Shown piece after piece: positions 1 through 8,907 of a stretch of DNA of 45,185 bases (position 1 is its first letter; each line of letters opens with the position of its first letter). This DNA is from Eubacteriaceae bacterium (GTDB lineage: Bacteria > Bacillota > Clostridia > Eubacteriales > Anaerofustaceae). Where the stretch lies: the NCBI GenBank assembly GCA_009782515.1, contig WRIY01000019.1, positions 1 to 45,185 of the forward strand. Reading direction: 5' to 3'. Both the position numbers and the translations under genes were made by a program. The notes below the pieces were generated by a model. The model was given only the letters and a program-made list of their open reading frames with translations, did no database searches and had not been told where the DNA came from.

Positions 1-245
1 AAAGAATGCCTTATGCCAGTAGCTGCTGCAAGGGGGTGTTCGAATGGGGTGCAATAAGGCCAGTTTTCGTAGTTTTTAATCAGAAATGCGCTTAACTCAT
101 CAGAGCTGTCGCTATCTGCGCCAAATGATATAATTCTATAATCAAACCTGCTATAATGTATTTGGTTAAATGTTGGAACAAAGTGCATATACAGGAAATA
201 TCTTATCAATGAACAAGCGGCAATGCGTATAAGGCCAGCCGCCAT
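1..245 (-). CDS. Partial reading frame running off the left edge, unknown function
   Basis: On the minus strand an ATG at 245-243 opens a frame that stays open for 81 codons to base 1, so any C-terminus lies outside the window. The translation starts MAAGLIRIAACSL and later contains GADSDSSDELSAF and NYENWPYCTPFEHP. I do not recognise a family. A weak AGGTG lies about 12 bases upstream. An internal ATG near position 188 could be the real start. The frame is adjacent to decayed DNA, so it may itself be a gene remnant. Confidence 0.3.
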   Translation of the reverse strand, partial: MAAGLIRIAACSLIRYFLYMHFVPTFNQIHYSRFDYRIISFGADSDSSDELSAFLIKNYENWPYCTPFEHPLAAATGIRHS

Positions 246-998
246 TTGTAATGGTACACCTAAGTGTGCTTATAAAGCCATGAAAGAAGGTTAATTTCTA
301 TGATTTTGTGCATATTTCAATTTATTTGGCCACTCTTCTTAATGTTTTTATGGTTCGTGCCCGTGCAAAAAACTGCATAACAATGGATAATTATCAAACA
401 AATGATCATGTATTTTTTTGGGTAAGCATTTTAATCGGATTAGCTTTCTATCTAATAAATGATATCAACCAATATTATTATGCGTTTGTGGCAAGCGATG
501 TAGCCAGAACTTTTCGCGTTAACAGTTTTTGTATAACATATAACGTTATTGAAGAATTGATGCGAATAATGTCTGCCAAAGTCGAAAATAGCAAAAAAGC
601 AACACTGTAAACCTTCCCTCGCCAGTTTTCAACATGCTGAAAGAATAATTTTGAAGGGGGCCAAGCGCTGTGAATATGTGTTGGATTATTTTCTATACAA
701 CTATAGCATTCGCTTATTTTATAGGCCAATCCTTTCAGTTCATACCACAAAAGGTTGCGTTAAGCATATGTGTAGCATACCCTCTTACAGCCTCCGGCTT
801 CAAGAGGAGACGGCGCCGCTTAGTTCATAGCTTTTTTAATAGTTAAGCGCCAACCGTGCCTACAGTTCAAAACTAGCCGTACAGACGTGCTTAGTGTTTA
901 TTGAATAACTAAAAACAACGTTTTAAAGCCAAAAAGGCTATATGGTATCATAGATGCAAGGAAATCTGCAAAAACCTTGCACCTGCCTGAAGGGTGGC
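246..998. other. Intergenic stretch without a convincing gene
   Basis: Overlapping short frames occur on both strands (about 308-610 plus, 478-750 minus), but neither has a good ribosome binding site or a recognisable family, and they exclude each other. Bases 804-820 carry a 17-base sequence that recurs with one mismatch at 1104-1120. In the second copy it encodes EETAPL in a transposase-like peptide. The stretch is probably decayed accessory DNA. Confidence 0.4.
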
Positions 999-1124
999 AT
1001 GTATAAGAAGCAAGACAAGCAGCTCAAATTTCAAGATTTCGGAATGCCTCTCAGAATGCCCCTTAGCGCGCTTCTAATCCAAGCAGAGTATGGATACTCT
1101 GATGAGGAGACAGCGCCGCTTTAA
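999..1124 (+). pseudogene. Transposase remnant (IS1182-like N-terminal pieces)
   Basis: The frame from ATG 999 to TAA 1122-1124 encodes 41 residues. It begins MYKKQDKQLKFQDFGMPL and continues RMPLSALLIQAEYGYSDEET. From memory, the first piece resembles the extreme N-terminus of IS1182-type DDE transposases (KQLSFEDF...PFG). The second resembles a segment normally 40-60 residues further on (RMALGALIIKEKLGLSDEET). The two halves appear fused by an internal deletion, and the rest of the transposase is absent. Family assignment is from pattern memory only. Confidence 0.45.
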
Positions 1125-1434
1125 AATCGCCCTTCTTCAGTAAACAATAGCTAGTTTATGACAATAGATGGCCTTTCTGTATATACCTTCCTGTAGCTTA
1201 ACTGGCTGGGTAGGGATTGCACAGGTGAAGAGGAAACACTTAAAGCATTGCGTTTCATGTAACTCTTCGCCTCACGTGATAGCTTTTTCACAGCAATCCT
1301 CTGGCTTGGCAATTATACATTGAATAAGAGCAAGCCTGAACCACTCTAAGCACTTTGATACTATAATGCATAAAAACATGATTTTATCGGTTATAATGTT
1401 CATATACTTGGTTTTAGCTGGTAAAGGTGACAAT
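1125..1434. other. Intergenic stretch upstream of the first AAA ATPase
   Basis: There is no supported gene. A TATAAT at 1362-1367 could be a -10 element for the downstream ATPase, but no good -35 is seen 17 bases before it. It overlaps an ATG at 1366, which argues against that ATG being the translation start. Confidence 0.35.
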
Positions 1435-2664
1435 TTGAATTACATTAAACGTGCGATGGAAGATACATTTTTGCGGCTTTCAGAGCAGTTTCCAGCTGTT
1501 TTGGTAACAGGGCCGCGCCAGGTAGGCAAAACAACAATGCTTATGAAGTTGATGCAAGAAGAGGGTAATAACAGGGATTATGTCAGCCTTGATGACCTGT
1601 TTGAACGGGACATTGCGAAAAACGATCCAAAAATGTTCCTAGAACTACATAAGCCGCCTATTTTTATCGATGAAGTGCAGCATGCGCCGGAGCTTTTCAC
1701 TTATATCAAAATCTATATAGACAAACATAACAATCCAGGAGATTTTTGGCTCACCGGATCTCAAGCATATCGTCAAATGCGAGGCATCCAGGAATCACTC
1801 GCTGGCCGTGTTTGCCTGCTCAATATGCACTCGATTTCTCAAGCTGAAGCCTGTGGTGTTCCAACAAGGCCATTTGAAATCGATCTCGAAAAACTCATAA
1901 CAAGGGAAAAGGAAGTTGAATATATCGACTCTGTGCAAATGTATCAGCGTATATGGGAAGGCGGAATGCCTGCGCTTTTAAGTGGGCAATACACTGACCG
2001 GAGAGCTGTTTACAGCAGTTATGTTAGCACTTATATCGAGCGTGACGCAAAAGATATTTCAGGCGCAATTAATACGCTTCAATTTATGAATTTCGTCACT
2101 GCAGCTGCTGCTCTGACAGGCCAAATGCTGAATTACAAGACTATAGCGCAGGCCGCTGGAATCAGTGAGGCAAAAGCTAAAGAGTGGCTGGGCATACTCG
2201 AAATGCTGGGCATTATCTTCTATTTGAGGCCTTACTCAAATAACGTGCTTAAACGGACAGTTTCAACGCCTAAGCTGTATTTCTTCGATTCAGGCCTTGT
2301 TGCTTACTTAACAAGATGGAGTGATTGCGAAACATTAATGTCAGGGGCGATGAGTGGCGCTATTTTAGAAAACTTCGTTGTTTCCGAAATTATAAAAAGC
2401 TACAACAACTGCGGGTTGGAGCCGTTTGTGTATTATTACAGAGATAAGGATACAAAGGAGATCGACATCATAATGGAGAGTGATGGAAAACTGTACCCCA
2501 TGGAAATAAAAAAGGCCACAATGCCTGCTCCGCAGACTACTCGAGCTTTTAGCGTGATTGATAAGTCGCCGTTGATACGCGGGACAAGCGCCGTTTTGTG
2601 TTTGAGCGACAAACTCTCAGCATTTGATCGAAATAACCTGATAGTGCCGATATGGCTTATATAA
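1435..2664 (+). CDS. AAA ATPase with DUF4143-type C-terminal domain
   Basis: The product is a 409-residue protein with an N-terminal P-loop ATPase: Walker A GPRQVGKT at residues 26-33, Walker B IFIDEVQ, and a TGSQ motif. The C-terminal half is of DUF4143 type, with EIDIIME followed by PMEIKK resembling a PD-(D/E)XK nuclease core. The start is set at TTG 1435 because GGTGA sits just upstream and the protein then begins NYIKRAMED, collinear with its paralog at 11137-12363 (EYLHRSLEQ, 408 residues). An ATG at 1366 would add a 23-residue extension that overlaps a TATAAT. Members of this family are common and poorly characterised, some suspected to act in defence or toxin-antitoxin-like roles. The gene stands alone between decayed regions. 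Confidence 0.85.
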   Translation: MNYIKRAMEDTFLRLSEQFPAVLVTGPRQVGKTTMLMKLMQEEGNNRDYVSLDDLFERDIAKNDPKMFLELHKPPIFIDEVQHAPELFTYIKIYIDKHNNPGDFWLTGSQAYRQMRGIQESLAGRVCLLNMHSISQAEACGVPTRPFEIDLEKLITREKEVEYIDSVQMYQRIWEGGMPALLSGQYTDRRAVYSSYVSTYIERDAKDISGAINTLQFMNFVTAAAALTGQMLNYKTIAQAAGISEAKAKEWLGILEMLGIIFYLRPYSNNVLKRTVSTPKLYFFDSGLVAYLTRWSDCETLMSGAMSGAILENFVVSEIIKSYNNCGLEPFVYYYRDKDTKEIDIIMESDGKLYPMEIKKATMPAPQTTRAFSVIDKSPLIRGTSAVLCLSDKLSAFDRNNLIVPIWLI

Positions 2665-3519
2665 AAAACTTATCAGTCCAAAGTTTTCTAGGCGCAAATT
2701 GCTAAGCCTTCTTTTTCAAGCTTTTGCCCTGCTTGCTTTTGATATATCCCATTATTGGCAGATAGCTGCAGTTTTCGATGCCTATTAGAATGCGCCTTCC
2801 CATATATACTGCAATAGTTGCCTCTGAGGGGCACTTTTTGCTTGGCGTGCGCATCCATCGACGCTCTTCTTTGCTCCAGCCAAGCGTCAGCGAGGCCATT
2901 TGCATCAGCCCCATCCTATAGCCGGGATCTGATCAAATGCCTCTGTTGCCTTCAGCGCGCTTCTTATCGCTTCTCTTGCTTTTGGATCAGATGTTTCTGC
3001 AAGCTCTTTGTACCAAGGGCTTGAGGGCTGCGGCCCATGGGCCGTGAGACTGCTGGCATCCCATGGGTTTGCATGAAAAAAATGCACAAGGCTCGTATAT
3101 GCATCTGGCGCGAGGCCCTGGCAATGCTTGTCGCCCCAAGGCAGTCAGGCCTACATGCTTGAAACAACCCTTAACACTGTCGAAAAAGTTGTTGTGATAA
3201 CTAAAGATGCCTTTTGTGATTCAAAGGCCCTCAGATCGTATACCGGTAAACCGGCACTATGGCCTCAGCACATACATTTCGCTAGATGCCAAAAGAGAGC
3301 AGGACAGAGCTAGGGGGAAGGGGCAATATATCTAGAACGAAGTGTTATGAAGCCACTTGATCATAATGGCAATATCCCATAATGCCTGTGTCTCAGCTGG
3401 AGGAACCTTTTCGGCAGGCAGGGCTATTATAAATCACTGAGAAAATCTTGCATCAACAGTTTGATATTATATTTTTATTGTATACTATTGAATTTATCAG
3501 CGGCAATGTGGAGGCTAAT
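2665..3519. other. Decayed intergenic region with broken minus-strand frames
   Basis: On the minus strand, one frame (about 3144-2905) reads WGDKHCQGLAPDAYTSLVHF and onward. It joins in another frame (2914-2702) to a basic segment containing RTPSKKCPSEATIAVYM and ending KSKQGKSLKKKA. The two abut near 2905-2914 and look like one gene broken by a frameshift, but I cannot identify the family. The plus-strand frames here look like shadows. Probably a pseudogene of a mobile or accessory gene. Confidence 0.3.
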
Positions 3520-4638
3520 ATGGACAGTACAGCAAAAAAAGACAAAAAACCGGTGCAACGCGCCTTTGAAATGATTCTTGGATTCGTAATAGGATTTGCA
3601 ATTGGCATTGCAGTTGTTATTATATTCAAAAAACTTGCTTTGCTTGCAGTGCATGCGCTGTATATCGGAACCGGACTGCATATACTGGTTCATGAAGCAG
3701 GCCACCTGGCAGCCGGATTGCTGAGTGGCTACCGATTTTGCTCTTTTCGCATTTTCTCCACAGTCGCCATTATGAAAAATGGCAAGCTCGTAATAAAAAA
3801 AGTGCGCGTTGGCGGTACCGCAGGCCAATGCCTTATGGCTCCTGCTGAAAATGCCGGCGATGAAATTCCGTACCGCTTATATAACCTGGGCGGGGGTTTA
3901 GCCAACTTTTTGTTAAGCGCTGTGCTTTTTGTAGTTTTAATATTTAGCAGCAGCTCGAACATTTCAAGGGCAATATACCTGCCAACTATATTCGCAGGGC
4001 TTATTTGCGGCGCCTCAAACCTTATCCCGCTTAAGACTTACGGCATTCCCAATGACGGCTACAATGTGCGGCTTTTAAATAATAGCGCAAGCGCCAGGCA
4101 TGCTTTCCGTACTATGCTCAATGCACATGCAAGCGCCGCAAATGGCATCCGGTATAAAGACATGCCTGCTGAGTGGTTTAATATGCAAGGCGGCTACGAT
4201 AATGCAATTGCTGGCTCTATCGCAATTTACAGCTTTTGGCGCCTTTTAGACATGCATGAATTTGAACAGGCACAGGCATTCGCAGAACTGATCCTGGAAA
4301 ATTCAGACAACATGCTTGAACTTCACAAAAACGAGCTGCGATGCGAATTGCTATTCATGGAGATTATCGGTGAGCACAAACCGGAGGCAATTGAGGCCCT
4401 TTATACTGCAAGCCTGCAAAAGGATATAAAGGCAAACATCGCATATAACCCATCAAGAGCCAGGCTGCATTACGCCTACTCGCTTTTGGCAGCCAAGGAC
4501 GAAGCTGAAGCAGCCAAGGCCGAAGGCAAGTTTCTAAAAACCATTTCTACATACCCATATGAAGGCGAAATAGCGCTTGAGCGGGAGCTGTATGGCATTG
4601 CCAAAGCCATAGCCGGCAGCGAACAGCAACAGCCTTGA
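3520..4638 (+). CDS. Membrane M50-like metalloprotease with C-terminal helical region
   Basis: The protein has 372 residues. ATG 3520 is chosen because GGAGG lies five bases upstream; an ATG-initiated frame 72 bases earlier has no such site. Two hydrophobic segments (about residues 18-37 and 39-57) lead into HEAGH at 58-62, the zinc-binding signature of M50 site-2 proteases. Further hydrophobic stretches follow, then NLIPLKTYGIPNDG, which resembles the NxxP...DG motif carrying the third zinc ligand. The last ~170 residues are soluble, alanine- and glutamate-rich and helical, possibly TPR-like. I infer an intramembrane or membrane-bound metalloprotease; the substrate is unknown. Flanking genes give no functional link. 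Confidence 0.6.
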   Translation: MDSTAKKDKKPVQRAFEMILGFVIGFAIGIAVVIIFKKLALLAVHALYIGTGLHILVHEAGHLAAGLLSGYRFCSFRIFSTVAIMKNGKLVIKKVRVGGTAGQCLMAPAENAGDEIPYRLYNLGGGLANFLLSAVLFVVLIFSSSSNISRAIYLPTIFAGLICGASNLIPLKTYGIPNDGYNVRLLNNSASARHAFRTMLNAHASAANGIRYKDMPAEWFNMQGGYDNAIAGSIAIYSFWRLLDMHEFEQAQAFAELILENSDNMLELHKNELRCELLFMEIIGEHKPEAIEALYTASLQKDIKANIAYNPSRARLHYAYSLLAAKDEAEAAKAEGKFLKTISTYPYEGEIALERELYGIAKAIAGSEQQQP

Positions 4639-4816
4639 GGGAAACATTATGCAGCGATCATTAGCCTCATGTGATATTTTTTCCCCTACTATAAACCACT
4701 GGCATTACTGCCAGACTGCTTAAGCCAGGCTGTTTTGAATTGCGCCGAGCTCAGAAAACAAACAAAAACAAACCTCGAGCCTGCTTTGCGAAACGCGATG
4801 CATACCCTGGGATCAC

Positions 4817-4843
4817 TGGCGCCTGAATCGGCCCATTTTTTTT
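4817..4843 (+). terminator. Possible intrinsic terminator
   Basis: TGG-c-GCC, loop TGAATC, GGC-CCA forms a short stem with one bulge, followed directly by eight T. It lies 180 bases after the metalloprotease-like gene, so the assignment is tentative. Confidence 0.4.
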
Positions 4844-4964
4844 GTGCGATGCATTAAAAAGCGCGCCTTAATCTTTACAGAGCATTCGCAGCACAAGCTC
4901 TGCCTGGCGCGCAGTCATTAAACAAAGCTTGCTGTATAAAAAAGGCATGCATAAAAGCCAACGC

Positions 4965-4994
4965 AAAAAAGCCGCCAGCTGGAGCGCTGGCAGC
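4965..4994 (-). terminator. Intrinsic terminator of the coiled-coil gene
   Basis: On the minus strand, GCTGCCAGC, a six-base loop and GCTGGCGGC are followed by six T. The nine-pair stem has one G-U pair. It lies just after the stop of the gene at 5015-5458. Confidence 0.8.
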
Positions 4995-5014
4995 CTTTGA
5001 GTGCCTAACTCGCT

Positions 5015-5458
5015 TTATGTATTTTGTTCTTGATCAAACTCTCCCAGCTTTTGTGCTATCTGTTCAGCCAGCTCATGCAAAGGCGCCTCCAGGCCCTGAA
5101 CTTTCTTCAGCTCCTCTTCAGAGGGGCCAGCCAGCCTTTTTTCTTCGAGGCGCTTCAGATCCGCGCTTAGGGCGCGGGCGCTGTCTGCTGCCAAAGAAGG
5201 GCTATATGCTTTATCAGCATTTGGATCGGCTTTGACAGCTTTGCTTATGCTATCGAGCGCATCGATAGTTGCCTCAAGCTTCTTTGCCAAATTATTGTAC
5301 TCTACAACAAGCTTTAGAAATTCTTCTGTCTGCTTAATGCTTCTGTCAGGCAAAGCAGAGTAGTAGTCAATCAGCTGCACATACTTGCTTGCCAGTTCGT
5401 TATAGCTATCCATGATGCTTTCAAAAATATTTATGCTATAGCCTGCGCTCTCATCCAT
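5015..5458 (-). CDS. Small coiled-coil protein, unknown function
   Basis: The product has 147 residues, no signal peptide and no membrane segment. It is rich in Leu, Ala, Glu and Lys with heptad-like spacing, especially residues 50-75 (NNLAKKLEATIDALDSISKA) and 95-140, suggesting an alpha-helical coiled coil. The start ATG has AGGAGAG upstream at normal spacing, and a strong terminator follows, so it is a real monocistronic gene. I recognise no family. It is divergent from the P2A ATPase, with the intergenic region holding that gene's promoter and riboswitch. Confidence 0.7.
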   Translation of the reverse strand: MDESAGYSINIFESIMDSYNELASKYVQLIDYYSALPDRSIKQTEEFLKLVVEYNNLAKKLEATIDALDSISKAVKADPNADKAYSPSLAADSARALSADLKRLEEKRLAGPSEEELKKVQGLEAPLHELAEQIAQKLGEFDQEQNT

Positions 5459-5685
5459 ATTGCTCTCTCCTGGTTCTTTTTATCGCATGCAATCGTTTAA
5501 ATGGATTCTAAAGCTTGCCAGCGCCTGTTTCCTGTCAAAATAGGAATGCAATGCCAAATACTCTTTTTGTTTATCACTTCTATTTCGATAAAATAGCTTT
5601 TGTTGAGATCAAAAACCATATCACAGCAGCAAGATTATGCGCTATTGGCAATAGAATATAAAACAATATGCATCTGCCTAACTAT

Positions 5686-5714
5686 TTGACAAGGCTTTCG
5701 GCTCATGCTAGAAT
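5686..5714 (+). promoter_or_regulatory. Sigma-A promoter of the cation ATPase transcript
   Basis: TTGACA at 5686-5691, a 17-base spacer and TAGAAT at 5709-5714 give an almost consensus promoter. The predicted transcript start near 5721 lies immediately before the riboswitch. Confidence 0.8.
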
Positions 5715-5721
5715 GGCTTTA

Positions 5722-5838
5722 ACTTGAAGGGGAGTAACATAAGAATTCAGCCAACAACACGTAAGCTCGGGCTTACTGGCTGTGTTCGCCTTAATAAGGC
5801 TGTGAGACTTTCGGTATTATTCCGAGAGTCTTTTTTTT
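5722..5838 (+). ncRNA. yybP-ykoY (manganese) riboswitch with terminator
   Basis: The leader contains the hallmark GGGGAGTA at 5729-5736, then GCCAACAACACG, then AGCTCGGGCTTACTGGCT, and ends with GTGAGACTTT at 5802-5811. These match, from memory, the conserved parts of the yybP-ykoY aptamer, which senses Mn2+. The 3' strand runs into a terminator hairpin (GACTTTCGG / CCGAGAGTC plus eight T, 5806-5838), so ligand binding and termination can be mutually exclusive. The downstream P-type ATPase is a classical target of this riboswitch class. Expected behaviour is readthrough at high Mn2+. Confidence 0.8.
5806..5838 (+). terminator. Riboswitch expression-platform terminator
   Basis: The nine-pair stem GACTTTCGG / CCGAGAGTC (one G-U), a seven-base loop and eight T lie 79 bases upstream of the ATPase ATG. 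The 5' strand overlaps the conserved aptamer end GAGACTTT. Confidence 0.85.
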
Positions 5839-5931
5839 GAGTTATGGACAAAGCGACAAAATACTTATGCCAACTGCATATTATTATCTTCATAGGCCAA
5901 TTGCACAGAGCAGGAAATGGAGGCTTTCATC

Positions 5932-8610
5932 TTGGCTGATACAAGCTATATACCCAAACAAACGAAAGAATACTTAATGGAGCCATACGAAGCTATGGCA
6001 GAGCTGAAAACAACACAAAGCGGACTTAGCGAGAAAGAGGCAGGCGATCGCTTAGCCAAACACGGCAGCAATAAGCTGCACGAGCCCCCAAAGGAAAAGC
6101 TGCTTAAAAAGTTCATTGCCCAGATTTCTGATCCAATGATAATCATGCTTCTCATTGCAGCTGCGATATCAACTGCAACTGCAGTTTATCTGGACGAGTC
6201 CTTTACGGATGTTTTTGTTATACTGTTCGTTGTCATAGTCAATGCAGCTTTGGGCATTGTGCAGGAGAGCAAAGCTGAAAAGGCTATTGACGCTCTTAAG
6301 GAGATGTCAGCAGACTCATCAAGCGTGCTTAGGGATGGCAATGTAGTTGAAGTGAAAAGCGAGCATATAGTGCCTGGCGACATCGTTCTGCTTGAGGCAG
6401 GCGATTTGGTGCCAGCTGATGGCCGCATTTTTCAGGCGGCATCCCTGCAAATAGAGGAAGCAAGCCTGACCGGGGAATCAGTGCCGGCCACAAAGTCTAT
6501 TGAAAAGATGAAGCTCTCATCAGCTTCATCTGATATTACATTGGGCGACAGGCGCAATATGGCCTACATGGGTACAACAGTAACTTACGGAAGAGGCGCT
6601 TTTGCTGTTAGCAGCACTGGAATGAATACAGAGATGGGAAAGATAGCCTCTGCAATAGCGGAAGCTGTTGAACAGCCAACACCGCTTCAGCAAAAGCTTG
6701 CGTCGCTCTCAAGCCTGCTCTCAAAAATCGTAGTGGGCATCTGCGCTGTGATATTTGCCTCAAACATTATCCAGTCAGGCAGCTGGAAATTTGCGGCTAT
6801 TCTTGAGAGCTTCATGTTTGCTGTTGCCCTTGCAGTCGCCGCCATACCGGAAGGGCTTCCTGCTGTTGTAACGATTGTTCTTTCTATGGGAGTCACCAGG
6901 ATGTCAAAGCGCAACAGCGTTATAAGAAAGCTCATGGCTGTGGAAACGCTAGGATCAACCCAGGTTATCTGCTCTGACAAAACAGGGACTCTGACGCAAA
7001 ATAAGATGGATGTTGTCAGCACATATGCTGATGACAAGAATTTGCTTGCACAGGCCATGTGCCTATGCAGCGATGCTGAGATTAAAGAAGATGGAACAGG
7101 CATTGGCGACCCAACCGAGATCGCGCTGGTTGCCATGGCCAGAAAACAGAATCTGAGCAAAAAGAGCCTTGAAAGGCAATTCCCAAGGGTAGGGGAAGCT
7201 CCTTTTGACTCCAACAGAAAGCTGATGTCAACAGTGCATTCATCAGGCAGCAAATATATTCAGTACACGAAGGGGGCTGTCGATGTGCTCGTTTCAAAAT
7301 GCACCCACAAAATGCAGGGCGGAAAGCCTGTGCTGCTAAGCAGCGAAGACAAAGCTGAGATCCTAAGGCAAAACAAGCGCTATGCTGACGGCGCGCTTAG
7401 AGTGCTGGCTGCAGCCATGCGCGAGCACCCATCAAAGCCATCATCGTTTGATGCTCAAAACCTGGAGCGCAATATGGTCTTTATCGGGTTTGCCGCAATG
7501 ATGGATCCTCCAAGGCCGGAAGCTTTTGCTGCTATTGAAGTATGCAAAAAAGCGCATATAAAGCCCGTTATGATTACCGGGGACCATCGGGACACCGCAA
7601 TAGCTATTGCAACTGATCTTGGCATTATAAATAGTGACTCTGAAGCTATAACCGGAGAGCAGCTTAATGCTATATCAGATGATCAGCTTTATAAAATGGT
7701 AGACACGATCTCAGTATATGCGAGAGTGCAGCCGGAGCACAAAGTCAGGATTGTCTCGGCTTGGCAAAAGCATGGCAAGGTAGTTGCCATGACTGGAGAT
7801 GGCGTTAACGATGCCCCAGCCATAAAGACTGCTGACATTGGCGTTGGCATGGGCATAACAGGCACCGATGTTACCAAGAATGTCGCAGATATGGTGCTTG
7901 CTGATGATAATTTTGCAACGATTGTTACTGCCATAGAAGAGGGCAGAAGGATATATGACAATATTAAAAAAGTAATAATGTTTCAGTTCTCTACAAACAT
8001 AGCTGAAGTCATATGCGTCTTTATAGCTTCATTGATAGGCTTTAACATTTTTCAAGCAAGCCATCTGCTATGGATAAACCTTGTAACAGACAGTGCGCCA
8101 GGGCTGGCCCTTGGCATGGAGGAAGCCGAAGGCGATATTATGCTTCGCCAGCCAAGGCCGCAAAATGAAAGCATTTTTGACGGAATAACAATAGACTTGC
8201 TGTTGCAGGGCGCTTTTATGGCTATGTGCACTATGCTCAGCTTTTCATACGGCCATTACATGCAGTATGCAGGGCTAGCTTTTACAGACAGCGATTTAGG
8301 CACAACAATGGCATTTTTGACGCTTTCGCTAACTGAGATCTTTCATGCTTTTAACATGCGAAGCCTTGAATACAGCGCCTTTGGCCTGAAAAAGCAAAAT
8401 TTCTATTTGATAGGCGCTATGGCGCTCTCACTTGTGCTTACGTCGGCAGTTATATACATACCAGTGCTGGCAGCAATATTTGAGTTTACGATCCTGCCGC
8501 TAAAAGAATACTTAATAGCAGTAGGGCTTGCATTCATGGTTGTTCCTGCAGTTGAGCTCATCAAGCTTATGACGCGCAAGTCAATTATGCGCGAAGGATA
8601 CATGCCCTAG
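5932..8610 (+). CDS. P2A-type cation-transporting ATPase (Mn2+/Ca2+ export)
   Basis: This is a full-length P-type ATPase of about 892 residues. It shows the N-terminal cation-ATPase domain, actuator loop TGES (about residue 180), M4 motif PEGLP typical of Ca2+/Mn2+ pumps, phosphorylation site DKTGTLT (Asp about 349), and hinge TGDGVNDAP (about 621). A C-terminal multi-span region contains NLVTD. TTG 5932 is preferred because GGAGG lies eight bases upstream; ATG 5917 (five codons earlier) has only a weak, too-close SD. The pump would expel Ca2+ or Mn2+ using ATP. The yybP-ykoY leader argues for Mn2+. It is monocistronic, closed by a terminator at 8628-8660. Confidence 0.93.
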   Translation: MADTSYIPKQTKEYLMEPYEAMAELKTTQSGLSEKEAGDRLAKHGSNKLHEPPKEKLLKKFIAQISDPMIIMLLIAAAISTATAVYLDESFTDVFVILFVVIVNAALGIVQESKAEKAIDALKEMSADSSSVLRDGNVVEVKSEHIVPGDIVLLEAGDLVPADGRIFQAASLQIEEASLTGESVPATKSIEKMKLSSASSDITLGDRRNMAYMGTTVTYGRGAFAVSSTGMNTEMGKIASAIAEAVEQPTPLQQKLASLSSLLSKIVVGICAVIFASNIIQSGSWKFAAILESFMFAVALAVAAIPEGLPAVVTIVLSMGVTRMSKRNSVIRKLMAVETLGSTQVICSDKTGTLTQNKMDVVSTYADDKNLLAQAMCLCSDAEIKEDGTGIGDPTEIALVAMARKQNLSKKSLERQFPRVGEAPFDSNRKLMSTVHSSGSKYIQYTKGAVDVLVSKCTHKMQGGKPVLLSSEDKAEILRQNKRYADGALRVLAAAMREHPSKPSSFDAQNLERNMVFIGFAAMMDPPRPEAFAAIEVCKKAHIKPVMITGDHRDTAIAIATDLGIINSDSEAITGEQLNAISDDQLYKMVDTISVYARVQPEHKVRIVSAWQKHGKVVAMTGDGVNDAPAIKTADIGVGMGITGTDVTKNVADMVLADDNFATIVTAIEEGRRIYDNIKKVIMFQFSTNIAEVICVFIASLIGFNIFQASHLLWINLVTDSAPGLALGMEEAEGDIMLRQPRPQNESIFDGITIDLLLQGAFMAMCTMLSFSYGHYMQYAGLAFTDSDLGTTMAFLTLSLTEIFHAFNMRSLEYSAFGLKKQNFYLIGAMALSLVLTSAVIYIPVLAAIFEFTILPLKEYLIAVGLAFMVVPAVELIKLMTRKSIMREGYMP

Positions 8611-8627
8611 AAAATCGGCTATATAAC

Positions 8628-8660
8628 AAATGATAGCTGCGTCACTGCGGCTATCATTTT
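8628..8660 (+). terminator. Terminator after the P2A ATPase
   Basis: AAATGATAGCTGC, loop GTCACT and GCGGCTATCATTT form a 13-pair stem with one G-U, flanked by A and T runs. It may act on both strands. Confidence 0.75.
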
Positions 8661-8907
8661 AAAAGCTATGCTGTAAAAAAGCCTGGGGCAGAAAATCCTA
8701 TGCTTCCTATATGCAAATACTGGGCTGAGCGCGTTCTGAAGCTGCTGATTGTGAGCGCTTTTAGCTGCAAAGCGCTAAACTGCCAAACCTTTGGCATTTC
8801 ATAGCAAGCTAAGCCCGATGCCAAAGCGCGCTCAAAGAGCTGTAAAAGCAGTGCCACTTTACATGAGGCATGTTTCTGCCAAGCAGCACACAAAGGTTTC
8901 GGCAGAT

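Larger units (their letters stand above)
4639..5014. other. Intergenic stretch between convergent genes
   Basis: No gene is seen. It contains a possible plus-strand terminator near 4817-4843 and a clear minus-strand terminator near 4965-4994. The sequence between them shows no recognised RNA. Confidence 0.4.

Noticed and set aside
33-46. TTCGAAT resembling a tRNA T-arm
   Set aside because: No acceptor, D or anticodon arm can be built around it, and it lies within an open frame.
986-1001. T-box-like AGGGTGGCA
   Set aside because: The match stops after nine bases; no ACCGCG follows, there is no synthetase gene downstream, and the sequence overlaps the transposase remnant start.
1190-1215. D-arm-like GTAGCTTAACTGGCTGGGTAG
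   Set aside because: No matching T-arm or CCA end lies at the right distance.
3461-3486. TTGATA and TATACT before the metalloprotease-like gene
   Set aside because: The spacer is only 14 bases, too short for a sigma-A promoter.
6687-7253. Minus-strand frame of 188 codons inside the P2A ATPase
   Set aside because: It is a shadow of an unambiguous gene with no homology of its own.
8666-8893. Minus-strand frame after the P2A ATPase
   Set aside because: No SD and no recognisable family; it overlaps short inverted repeats and lies just downstream of pyrE without coupling.
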